Origin: Streptomyces sp. NBC_00178
GTDB taxonomy: Bacteria > Actinomycetota > Actinomycetes > Streptomycetales > Streptomycetaceae
Assembly (NCBI RefSeq): GCF_036206005.1
Contig: NZ_CP108143.1
Location: 6,415,501-6,479,500, forward strand
Direction of reading: 5' to 3'
DNA length: 64,000 nucleotides
Shown here: positions 50,660 through 58,501 of the stretch, in pieces
How positions within the stretch are numbered: the stretch's first letter is position 1
Layout: each line of letters opens with the position of its first letter
Position numbers and translations under genes: made by a program
The notes under the pieces: generated by a model
Seen by the model: the letters and a program-made list of their open reading frames with translations, nothing else
Database searches by the model: none
What the model was told of the DNA's origin: nothing

Positions 50660-51016
50660 TCAGGGAATGAGCAGCCAGTCGGCGCCGACCGCCGCCACCA
50701 GCCCGACCGCGAGCAGCCAGCTGCCCAGGCGGGTACGGCCGTTCCTGCTGAGCTCGATGACCACACCGCAGAGGATGAGAGCGAGGCCGTACACCCCGAC
50801 GACCAGGACGGAGGACCGGCTGGCGATGCGCAGCGCGAGGACGACGGCCACGACCGCCATGCCCACCGAGGAGAGGACGATCCGCAGCCGCCGAGCCTGA
50901 CGTGGCGTCAGTCTGCGTTCTTCCTCGGCGGGCTCGGGTATCACCGCGGCGGTCACGTCCGCGGGCCGGTCCTGCTCCGGGGCGGACTGGTCCTGTTCCT
51001 GGTCAGAAGTGCTCAT
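50660..51016 (-). CDS. Small three-span membrane protein
   Basis: The 118-residue protein starts at ATG 51016. The first 40 residues are acidic and polar (SDQEQDQSAPEQDRPADV), then a basic RRLTPRQARRLRI precedes three hydrophobic segments: VLSSVGMAVVAVVLALRI, VLVVGVYGLALILCGVVIEL and SWLLAVGLVAAVGADWLLI. I recall homologues in Streptomyces as conserved membrane proteins without a role. The gene lies 63 bases downstream of the DUF350 gene on the same strand and may be co-transcribed. Confidence 0.75.
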   Translation of the reverse strand: MSTSDQEQDQSAPEQDRPADVTAAVIPEPAEEERRLTPRQARRLRIVLSSVGMAVVAVVLALRIASRSSVLVVGVYGLALILCGVVIELSRNGRTRLGSWLLAVGLVAAVGADWLLIP

Positions 51017-51079
51017 GAGGCCGGATCGTAATGGCTGCGCACGGGGATGTTCGCCGGACGGCCGGATCGCCGGGCACGA

Positions 51080-51502
51080 TCAGGCGATCGACGCCGACAC
51101 GATGGCGGACACCGCCAGGTTGCAGGCCGCCGTGACCCACACCGCCGGGTGCGGTTCCCGCTCCACCAGCGTGGCCCCCAGTTTCCCGGGTGTCACGAGG
51201 TCGACGACGAGGAAGGCGAGGGCCATCATGACCAGCCCCAGCAACCCGAAGGCCGCCGTCGAGACGAGACCCTTGCCGAAGTCCTCGTACGTCGTCCAGA
51301 TCGACGTGAACACGATGCCGCCGATCCCGAGGAGCGCCGAACTCAGGAGCACGGAGGCGTTGCGGTTGCGCTCCTCCCATATCTGGCGGCCGAGCTTGCC
51401 CGGGGTGAGGGCGTCGATCAGCAGGATTCCGAGTACGAGCAGTACGACGCCGAGGGCCCCGTATGCGGTGGCACGGCCGAGGCCGTTGATGATGTCGGTC
51501 AT
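51080..51502 (-). CDS. DUF350 membrane protein
   Basis: The 140-residue protein starts at ATG 51502. DUF350 is built from two copies of a two-span unit, and both are visible here: LGVVLLVLGILLIDALTPGKLG and LGLVMMALAFLVVDLVTPGKLG share the LxxD-x-LTPGKL motif 70 residues apart. Four membrane segments result. In other bacteria DUF350 proteins (YjfL type) are encoded near polyamine or membrane stress functions, but their role is unknown. Between the repeats lies IWEERNRNASVLLSSALLG. Confidence 0.88.
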   Translation of the reverse strand: MTDIINGLGRATAYGALGVVLLVLGILLIDALTPGKLGRQIWEERNRNASVLLSSALLGIGGIVFTSIWTTYEDFGKGLVSTAAFGLLGLVMMALAFLVVDLVTPGKLGATLVEREPHPAVWVTAACNLAVSAIVSASIA

Positions 51503-51592
51503 CGGGGCGTCCGTCTCCTGAGCGAGTGGTCGGAGTGACAGGCGTGGTCAACATGCCGTCAGGAAAGCCCAAAACCTATCGCACGTCGAAAG

Positions 51593-52123
51593 TCACCCCC
51601 CGGGCCGGTCCCCACGCCGCAACCAGGGAGCCTCCGCCGCCGCGTCCACGGCCCGCCCAGCCCCGCTCTCCTGCCCGGACCGGTCCGGGGCGGGGTCCAC
51701 CCGGTCCGCCAGATCCCGGGCCCAGCGGGTCAGCCCGGCCACCCCGATCCCGTGCGGATCGGCCCCCCGGAACGCCTCGACGGCCCCCGCCCCGCGCCTC
51801 AACAGCCGTGCCCCGCCCGCCGCGTTGCCCCGGGCGGCATGCGTGAGACCCACCGCCATCTGAGCGAGGCCCCGCCACAGCTCGCGCTCCGCGTCCGGCC
51901 CCGACTTCCAGGCGTCCTCGAAGACCTCGTGGGCATGGAAGGGCATCCCCGAGTCCAGCAGCCGCTGCGCCTCGCGCACCGTCTCGCCGGGGGAGCGCAC
52001 CACGCCTTCCGGCTGCCGCTCCACGCCCTCGGCGCCGTACGGGAGGGGGCGCCCCAGCCCGTCCCGGGGGCGCGCGTTGCGCGCCCGTCCTTCCTCGTCA
52101 CGGTCCCTGCGCGATTCTTCCAC
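51593..52123 (-). CDS. DUF309 protein
   Basis: The start is probably GTG 52123, giving 176 residues. The DUF309 core is in the middle: REAQRLLDSGMPFHAHEVFE, DAWKSGPDAERELWRGLAQMAVGLTHAARGN and AGGARLLRRGA, with the conserved FHAHEVFE and W-x-GL-x-Q motifs that give a helical bundle with a possible metal or acid site. The first 45 residues are charged and low in complexity (RRDRDEEGRARNARPRDG). Function is unknown. It is divergent from the LAL-like ATPase gene, with 107 bases between. Confidence 0.8.
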   Translation of the reverse strand: MEESRRDRDEEGRARNARPRDGLGRPLPYGAEGVERQPEGVVRSPGETVREAQRLLDSGMPFHAHEVFEDAWKSGPDAERELWRGLAQMAVGLTHAARGNAAGGARLLRRGAGAVEAFRGADPHGIGVAGLTRWARDLADRVDPAPDRSGQESGAGRAVDAAAEAPWLRRGDRPGG

Positions 52124-52230
52124 CGTCCGATTGTGCCTCGTACCTGCGGAGAACCGGCTGAACCCTGTCCCTGGGCCCCCGCGCGCGACTAGGCTCGGAA
52201 TCCTCCGCAATCACCCTGGGAAGGGGAGGC

Positions 52231-54888
52231 ATGAAGCCGTCCCGGCCGTTGTACGAGCGCGAACCCGAACTGGCCGCAGCCGCACAGGCGGTGGACGCCC
52301 TCTGCGGGGGCCAGGCGGCAGGCGGACTCATGGTGTTCAGCGGGGAAGCCGGCATCGGCAAGACCGCCCTGCTCACGGAGATCCGGACGATGGCCGCAGA
52401 CCGCTGCACCATCTGGTCGGCGCGCGGCGGCGAGACGGTGACCTCCGTGCCGTTCCACGTCGTGCGCCAGCTCCTGCAGCCCGCCCTGGACCGCTTTCCC
52501 GAAGACGAGACCCGCGCCCTCTTCGGCGACTGGTTCGAGATCACCGCGCCGGCACTCGGCCTGGCCGAACCGAGCGGCCCGCAGCCCGACCCGCAGGGCG
52601 TCAGGGACGGCCTCGACTACGTGGTCTCCAGGCTCGCGTCCCGGCTCAGTCACCGGCCCCTGCTCCTCATAGTGGACGACGCGCACTGGGCGGACGGCGA
52701 ATCCCTCGCCTGGCTGGCGGGCTTCACCGCGCGGCTCTCCGAACTGCCCGTACTGGTCATCCAGGCCCACCGGCCCCAGGAACTCGAGGACCGCAACGCC
52801 GACTGGGCCATCGGCCGGACCCCCGACAACGGCGGTGTCGCCGGCCACCCCGCGCTGATCCGGGTGGCCCTGCGCGCCCTCACTCCCGACGCCACGGCCG
52901 AACTCGTGCGGGCCGGGCTCGGCGACCACGCCGACGACCCCTTCTGCCGCGAGGTCTGGGCCGTCACCGGGGGCAACCCCTACGAAGCCGTCGAACTCGT
53001 CGCCAAGGCACAGGACCGCGAACTCCCACCGGTCGAGGAGTCCGCCGGGATGCTGCGCGAACTCGGTGCCTCCGCACGGGGCAGCGGCCTCGTCGCCCGG
53101 CTCGAACGCCTGGGCACCAACGCCAACCGCTTCGCCTGGGCGGCGGCCGTCCTCGGCACCGAGATCTCCCAGGAACTCGCCGCCACCCTGGCCGGGATGA
53201 GCTCCGCGGAGGCCGCGGACTGCACGGCCCGGCTGCGCGACGCCCGTATCGTCAGCGGCTTCGACCCGCTGGAATTCGTCCATCCGCTGATCGCCAGCGC
53301 CGTGTACCGCTCCATCCCGCCCGCGACACGGACCGCCATGCACGGACGCGCCGCCTGGGCGATCACGCAGGCCGGACTCGGCGCCGCGGCGGCCTCCCGC
53401 CACCTGCTCGAAGTCCACCCGGACGACGACCAGGAACTCGTCTCCCAGCTCCGCGAGGCGGCACGCCAGCACCTCGCGGTCGGCGCCCCCGAAGCCGCCA
53501 GGCGCTGCCTCGAAAGAGCGCTGGAGGAACCGCCGCGCCCCCTCGACCGGGCGGCACTGCTCTACGAACTGGGCTGCGCCACGCTCCTGTCCTCGCCCGC
53601 CACCACGGTGCAGTACCTGCGTGCCGCACTCGACACGCCGGGGCTCGACGGCCCGCTCCGGATCGACGCCACGTTCCGGCTCGCCTCGGCGCTCTCCCAC
53701 AACAACCAGCTCAAGGAAGCGGCTCTGTCGCTCGCCGCCGAGGCTGCCCGAACCGCTCCAGGGCCCGGCCTGATGCGCCTGCAGGCCGCGCACTTCCTCT
53801 GGGAGGGCATGCAGGCCACCGAGGACGACGGCCCCGCCCGCTCGGCCCGTCTCGCCCGCAACGCCGACCACCTCAAGGGGCGCGACAACGCCGAACGGGC
53901 CATGCTCACCCTGCGGGCCTTCGACGCCATGCTCCGCGGTGAGAACGCACAGGTCGTCGTCGACTTCTGCGAACGCGCACTGGTCGACGGCCGCCCCGCC
54001 CGCGGCCTCGGCTGGACCGATTCCGAGTGGGGCTTCGAACTCCCCGCCATGGCCGGCATCACCTACGCCTTCACCGACCAGCTCGACCGCGCCGAGGAAC
54101 TCTTCACCGAGGCCGTGCGCGCCTTCGAGATCTCCGGCTGGAGCGGCGCCCATCTCGCGTTCGCCCACACCCTCCTCGGCCTCGTGCACCGCCGCCGAGG
54201 ACGGCTCGCGGAGGCGGAGGGCTTCCTGCGCGAGGGGCTGCGTCTCGCCGACCGCGCGGGCAACGGACTGCCCGTCCACTGGGACGCCGCCTGCCTGCTC
54301 GTCGACACCCTGGTCGCCCGGGGCCGGACGGCGGAGGCCCGTCTGGTGGCGGACCGCTACGACTTCGGCCCGCCCTACCCCAGCGCCATGGTCCTGCCGG
54401 ACGCGCCCTGCGTGCGGGGCCGCCTGCTGCTCGCCGAGGGCCGGACCAAGGAGGCCGTCGCCGAGCTGGAGGCGGCGGGAGCGGCGCTGGAACCCCGGGG
54501 CCGGTTCAACGGCGTGTGGGCGCCCTGGGCCGGTGACCTCGCCCGCGCGCTCGCCGACACCGACCCGGTCCGCGCGGCCCAGCTGGCCACCCGCGCCCGC
54601 GTCCACGCGGAGCGCTTCGGCACGGACACGGCGATGGGCGAGGCCCTGCGCTGCGTGGCCCTCTTCGCACCACCGGAGGAGGCCACCTCGCTGCTGGCCG
54701 AGTCGGTACGCCACCTCGAGGCGTCCTCCTCGGCGTACGAACACGCCATGGCCCGCTTCGAGTACGGCGTCGCCATCCGCTCCCAGCGGGAGGTCGCCCG
54801 CGCCCAGAAGCTCGCGGTGGCCTGCGGCGCGGAGGGACTGGCGACCCGCGCCCAGCAGGTGCGGACGTCGATGCGGTCCGCGGAGTGA
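52231..54888 (+). CDS. LAL-like AAA ATPase lacking the LuxR DNA-binding domain
   Basis: The 885-residue protein starts at ATG 52231 with GGGGAGG upstream. The N-terminal ATPase domain has the Walker A loop GEAGIGKTA (38-46) and a Walker B-like LLLIVDDAHWADGESLAWL (about 145-163). A long helical-repeat region follows (about 380-860), including TPR-like units such as LDRAEELFTEAVRAFEISG and RRGRLAEAEGFLREGLRLAD. LAL (MalT-like) regulators end in a LuxR HTH of about 60 residues. Here the protein stops at QQVRTSMRSAE with no such motif, so it keeps the signalling part only. The stop is clean and the next element is a tRNA gene, so no frameshifted HTH is hidden downstream. Confidence 0.88.
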   Translation: MKPSRPLYEREPELAAAAQAVDALCGGQAAGGLMVFSGEAGIGKTALLTEIRTMAADRCTIWSARGGETVTSVPFHVVRQLLQPALDRFPEDETRALFGDWFEITAPALGLAEPSGPQPDPQGVRDGLDYVVSRLASRLSHRPLLLIVDDAHWADGESLAWLAGFTARLSELPVLVIQAHRPQELEDRNADWAIGRTPDNGGVAGHPALIRVALRALTPDATAELVRAGLGDHADDPFCREVWAVTGGNPYEAVELVAKAQDRELPPVEESAGMLRELGASARGSGLVARLERLGTNANRFAWAAAVLGTEISQELAATLAGMSSAEAADCTARLRDARIVSGFDPLEFVHPLIASAVYRSIPPATRTAMHGRAAWAITQAGLGAAAASRHLLEVHPDDDQELVSQLREAARQHLAVGAPEAARRCLERALEEPPRPLDRAALLYELGCATLLSSPATTVQYLRAALDTPGLDGPLRIDATFRLASALSHNNQLKEAALSLAAEAARTAPGPGLMRLQAAHFLWEGMQATEDDGPARSARLARNADHLKGRDNAERAMLTLRAFDAMLRGENAQVVVDFCERALVDGRPARGLGWTDSEWGFELPAMAGITYAFTDQLDRAEELFTEAVRAFEISGWSGAHLAFAHTLLGLVHRRRGRLAEAEGFLREGLRLADRAGNGLPVHWDAACLLVDTLVARGRTAEARLVADRYDFGPPYPSAMVLPDAPCVRGRLLLAEGRTKEAVAELEAAGAALEPRGRFNGVWAPWAGDLARALADTDPVRAAQLATRARVHAERFGTDTAMGEALRCVALFAPPEEATSLLAESVRHLEASSSAYEHAMARFEYGVAIRSQREVARAQKLAVACGAEGLATRAQQVRTSMRSAE

Positions 54889-54938
54889 GGTAGTGTTTCT
54901 CCTGCGCGGCCACCCGGGAAAATCGGGCGGAATCGCAT

Positions 54939-55012
<74 letters not shown>

Positions 55013-55030
55013 CTGGAGACAGTCGCAGGT

Positions 55031-55075
55031 CAGGGCCTCGCATCACTTGGGTGATGCGAGGCCCTGCGTCGTTTT
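55031..55075 (+). terminator. Terminator of the second tRNA-Pro gene
   Basis: CAGGGCCTCGCATCAC (55031-55046) pairs exactly with GTGATGCGAGGCCCTG (55051-55066) over the loop TTGG; CGTCGTTTT follows. Confidence 0.9.
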
Positions 55076-55290
55076 GCGGTCCGCTCGTGGCAGGACCCCG
55101 CACGCATACCGATCGAGCGTACCCAGGGAAGCGGGTCGGTCCGCGTCGATCCGCTCCCCTGCCGTGCCACGCGCGGCCCTCCCTGAGGGCGCGACGTCCG
55201 GGAGCGGCGGCCCAGGCACGGCCGTCGCGAGGTGCCGGTTTCCGGCCTCGCGCGTCGGTCATGGCCACCGGACGGTGGGGCGTGTCGGCG

Positions 55291-55296
55291 TACCGT
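55291..55296 (+). promoter_or_regulatory. -10 element (TACCGT) of a probable leaderless XRE gene
   Basis: TACCGT ends six bases before the GTG at 55303, and there is no Shine-Dalgarno sequence. This spacing fits a leaderless message starting at the GTG. A -35 is not evident. Confidence 0.4.
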
Positions 55297-55302
55297 GACA
55301 TC

Positions 55303-56514
55303 GTGGCAAACGAAGACTTGGGACGGGCCCTGCGCCGTCTGCGCCGACTGGCCTCACTGACGCAGGAAGAACTGGCCGAGCGCTCCGGCATCTCGGTCGA
55401 TGTGATCCGTCAGCTCGAACAAGGCCGGAAACATTCAGCACGCCTTCCCACACTGCACGCGCTGGCCAACGGTCTGGGTGTCGAGTTGACCACCCTTCTC
55501 GGCGACCCGCCCGCCGTCTCCGCGGGTGAGACCGACGGCCCGCGCTTCGTGGCCCTCCGCAGAGCCGTCATGCCGGTGCTCGGAGGGCCGGATCCCGCGC
55601 CGCCAGGTCCCGGCTTCTCGTCGGACCGTCTGCGTGAGCGGATCGCGGACAGTTGGACGCACTACCACGCTGCCGAGTTCGACACGGTGATGAGCGCCCT
55701 GCCGGACATGCTCCTGGACGCGCGCGCCGCCACCGCCTCGCAGGACGAGGGCGAGCGGGAGACCGGTTTCGCCTGTCTGGGCAAGGCGCTTCAGCTCGCC
55801 GGACACGTCGCTGTGCGGATGGGCAAGTCGGACCTCGCGTTGACGAGCCTTGAGCGGGCCACGGACGCGGCGGGACGGTCGTCCGACCCGCTGCTCGCTC
55901 CGATGATCGCCAACTCCACAGCGTGGACCTATCAGAGGCAGGGACGCCTGGAGGACGCGTTGAGCGTCGCCCTCCGTGCCGCCGACGGCATGGTGACGGC
56001 GGATAGCGACGAGACAGCCGACGGCTTGAAGGTGTGGGGCGCGCTGACCATGAGCGCCGCCACATCGGCCGCACGGAGCGGCGACTACGACCGCGCGGCG
56101 GCGATGATGGAAAAGGCTGAGAGGGAGGCTGCCCGGGTCTCGAAAATGCCCGACGCCGGCGACAACCGCATGGTGTCCGTCTTCAGCCCTTCCTCCGTCC
56201 GTATCGAACGCGTCCGGCTCGCAGTCCAGTACGGACACCCGCAGGATGCCTTGGCGCTGTCCAAGGGCATGCGGTTGAGCAAGGACACTCCACCGTCCTG
56301 GCGAACCTGGCTGTTGTTGGATGTCGCCCGCGCCCACACCGACACCGGCGATGCGGCCGGGGCGGTGAAGACGCTGGAGTCTCTGCGCAGGGTGGCACCG
56401 ACGTGGATGCGACACCACACGCTGGCCGTGGCCATCGTCCGCGACCTCTGGGCACTGCCCAACCACCCCCCGGGACTGCGGCCGTTGGCCGAGTTCCTCG
56501 GGATCGGCGAATAG
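55303..56514 (+). CDS. XRE-family regulator with TPR-like C-terminal domain
   Basis: GTG 55303 is chosen because the family sequence starts here (ANEDLGRALRRLRRLASLTQ) and a -10 box lies close; the product has 403 residues. The HTH_3 domain (about 5-62) reads LTQEELAERSGISVDVIRQL and EQGRKHSARLPTL. The rest is helical with repeat pairs: FDTVMSALPDMLLDARAATA, LALTSLERATDAAGRSSDPL, GDYDRAAAMMEKAEREAAR and GDAAGAVKTLESLRRVAPTW. This is a large Streptomyces family, often paired with DUF397 or ATPase genes and tied to development. An RsbW-like ATPase gene follows 124 bases later. Confidence 0.85.
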   Translation: MANEDLGRALRRLRRLASLTQEELAERSGISVDVIRQLEQGRKHSARLPTLHALANGLGVELTTLLGDPPAVSAGETDGPRFVALRRAVMPVLGGPDPAPPGPGFSSDRLRERIADSWTHYHAAEFDTVMSALPDMLLDARAATASQDEGERETGFACLGKALQLAGHVAVRMGKSDLALTSLERATDAAGRSSDPLLAPMIANSTAWTYQRQGRLEDALSVALRAADGMVTADSDETADGLKVWGALTMSAATSAARSGDYDRAAAMMEKAEREAARVSKMPDAGDNRMVSVFSPSSVRIERVRLAVQYGHPQDALALSKGMRLSKDTPPSWRTWLLLDVARAHTDTGDAAGAVKTLESLRRVAPTWMRHHTLAVAIVRDLWALPNHPPGLRPLAEFLGIGE

Positions 56515-56638
56515 CGTGGTGAAAGTGGGACGTCACGCCCCTGTCGGCGTGCCCGGGATGCCGATTGCATGAGCGGACAGCGTCCCGGCCGCCGTACGAC
56601 CGGCCCCGGGCTCAGCCGATCCGAGGATGCATACCCCC

Positions 56639-57061
56639 ATGCCGCAACCCGCAACACGGGTCCGCCCGACAGGGCACCCCGGGTACAGCGAAACACTGCC
56701 ACGTGAACCGGAGAGCGCCACGGCCGCCCGGCGCCTGGTGCGCGTCGCCCTCTCCGCCTGGGGTCTCGACGACCTCGCCCCCGACGCAGCCCTGATCGTC
56801 ACGGAGCTGGTGTCCAACGCCGTCCGGCACGCCCGGCGTGAGTACATCCGGGTCGTCGTCGACCGCCCTGGCCCCGCGCAGGTCCGTCTCGGCGTCGTGG
56901 ACTTCTCGCAGGTGCAGCCGGTGCGCGGGCAGCCGGACCCGGAGCGCGAGAGCGGATGCGGCCTCGTGCTGGTGGAAGAGCTGGCCGAGAGGTGGGGCAC
57001 CGATCCGCTGCCGTACGGCAAGCGGGTGTGGGCGGATCTGCGGGGGAGGGGCGAGAGGTGA
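56639..57061 (+). CDS. RsbW-like ATP-binding protein (anti-sigma factor kinase type)
   Basis: ATG 56639 is preferred because GAGGA lies twelve bases upstream; ATG 56627 in frame is possible too. The product has 140 residues. It is a single HATPase_c_2 domain: REPESATAARRLVRVALSAWG, the N-box DAALIVTELVSNAVRHAR, and ESGCGLVLVEELAERWG for the G-box. Streptomycetes have dozens of such proteins, which bind sigma factors or anti-sigma antagonists. No sigma factor gene is adjacent. The upstream XRE regulator is on the same strand and the two may form a pair. Confidence 0.85.
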   Translation: MPQPATRVRPTGHPGYSETLPREPESATAARRLVRVALSAWGLDDLAPDAALIVTELVSNAVRHARREYIRVVVDRPGPAQVRLGVVDFSQVQPVRGQPDPERESGCGLVLVEELAERWGTDPLPYGKRVWADLRGRGER

Positions 57062-57132
57062 GCGCGCGGTGAAGCCTCTGGGGGGAGGCGCACGGCGTGC
57101 CCCCCCGTACCCGCCGGGAGAAGTGGCTGCTG

Positions 57133-57144
57133 TGGTCTAGTCCA
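57133..57144. promoter_or_regulatory. DasR-responsive-element-like site before the sugar dehydrogenase
   Basis: TGGTCTAGTCCA matches the DasR consensus core TGGTCTAGACCA in eleven of twelve positions. It lies 147 bases upstream of the sugar dehydrogenase ATG and 71 bases after the preceding stop. DasR represses N-acetylglucosamine and chitin genes in streptomycetes and is released by glucosamine-6-phosphate. Confidence 0.55.
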
Positions 57145-57291
57145 AGCCCCTCCCGTCCCCGTATCCTCATGCGTGTCGGCGGCACACCATCCCCCCACCC
57201 CGGTTGCGTGCCGACGCGGGCGAGCGATGCCCACTCAGCTCTGTCCCCAGCAGCCGGGTGACCTCCCCCCACTCACCGCCTCCAGGAGGCC

Positions 57292-58419
57292 ATGGTGAAC
57301 GTACGCACCAGAATCACGGCGCTCGTCGGAACCGCCTGTTTCCTCGCATCCCTGAGTCTCGCGACGGCGTCCGCCGGAACGGAGCCGCCGCCGGCCGTCG
57401 TCCTCACCGAGGTGGCCCGGGCGCAGACGCCGTCAGCCGGCGCCGCCGGACCCGGCGACACGGTCTGGATCGCCGAACGCGCCGGAACCGTCCGGGTTCT
57501 GGACGGCCAAGGTCTGGGCGAACCGGTCCTCGACATCACCGACGAGACCACCACCGACGGTGAACGCGGGCTGCTGGGCATCGCGTTCGACCCCGCGTTC
57601 GCGCACTTCTACATCTCGTTCACGGACCTCGAAGGCACCAGCACCGTGGACGAGTTCGCCGTACAGGACGGAGCGATCCTGCCGGACACCCGGCGCACCG
57701 TGCTCACCCAGACCCAGCCGTACTCGAACCACAACGGCGGTGACATCAAGTTCGGCCCCGACGGATACCTCTACATCGCGTTCGGCGACGGCGGATCGGG
57801 CGGTGACCCGCACGGCAACGGTCAGAACCTCGACACGCTCCTCGGCAAGCTGCTGCGGATCGACCCGGGCGGCGCCGAGCCGTACGCCGTCCCCGCGGAC
57901 AACCCGTTCGTGGACGACCCGGCGGCGAGGGACGAGATCTGGGCGTACGGGCTCCGCAACCCCTGGCGGTTCTCGTTCGACGCCGGCACCGGCGACCTGC
58001 TGATCGGCGACGTGGGCCAGAGCGACTGGGAGGAGATCGACTGGGCTGCCGCGTCCGGCAAGGGCGGTGAGAACTACGGCTGGTCCTCCATGGAGGGCAC
58101 CCATCCCTTCCGGGGCGGCACCGAGCCGGCGAACCACGTGCCGCCGGTCCACGAGTACGACCGCACCGGCCTCGGCTGCTCGGTCACCGGCGGCTTCGTC
58201 TACCGCGGCGCGGCCATCGAGGACCTCGTCGGGCAGTACGTGTTCAGCGACTACTGCGACGGCACGATCCGCACCCTGCGGATCGAGGGCGGCGAAGTGA
58301 CCGCCGAGGGGGACCTCGGCGTCCAGGGCGGTGAGGTCATCTCGTTCGTGGAGGGCGGCGACGGCGAACTGTACGTCCTCGCCATCGGCGGCACCGTCTC
58401 GCGCATCGACCCCGCGTGA
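57292..58419 (+). CDS. Secreted PQQ-dependent sugar dehydrogenase (Yli-type)
   Basis: The 375-residue protein starts at ATG 57292 with GGAGG six bases upstream. Residues 1-28 form a signal peptide (RTRITALVGTACFLASLSLA with an ATASAG cleavage region). The GSDH six-bladed propeller follows: DTVWIAERAGTVRVLDGQG, GERGLLGIAFDPAFAH, PYSNHNGGDIKFGPDGYLYIAFGDGG and the conserved IWAYGLRNPWRFSFD. These residues include the catalytic His in SNHNGG and calcium- and PQQ-contacting groups. Such enzymes oxidise aldose sugars outside the cell if PQQ is available. Whether this strain makes PQQ cannot be told here. Confidence 0.9.
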   Translation: MVNVRTRITALVGTACFLASLSLATASAGTEPPPAVVLTEVARAQTPSAGAAGPGDTVWIAERAGTVRVLDGQGLGEPVLDITDETTTDGERGLLGIAFDPAFAHFYISFTDLEGTSTVDEFAVQDGAILPDTRRTVLTQTQPYSNHNGGDIKFGPDGYLYIAFGDGGSGGDPHGNGQNLDTLLGKLLRIDPGGAEPYAVPADNPFVDDPAARDEIWAYGLRNPWRFSFDAGTGDLLIGDVGQSDWEEIDWAAASGKGGENYGWSSMEGTHPFRGGTEPANHVPPVHEYDRTGLGCSVTGGFVYRGAAIEDLVGQYVFSDYCDGTIRTLRIEGGEVTAEGDLGVQGGEVISFVEGGDGELYVLAIGGTVSRIDPA

Positions 58420-58450
58420 GCCGATGACGCCCTGAGCCGTACGCGCGCCA

Positions 58451-58490
58451 CGATGCCCCCGCTCCCGGCGCACCGGGAGCGGGGGCATCG
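58451..58490. terminator. Bidirectional terminator between sugar dehydrogenase and PBP genes
   Basis: An 18-base-pair perfect stem (58451-58468 with 58473-58490) around CGCA lies between two convergent stops. It should end both transcripts. Confidence 0.85.
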
Positions 58491-58501
58491 GCGGTCGGCG
58501 G

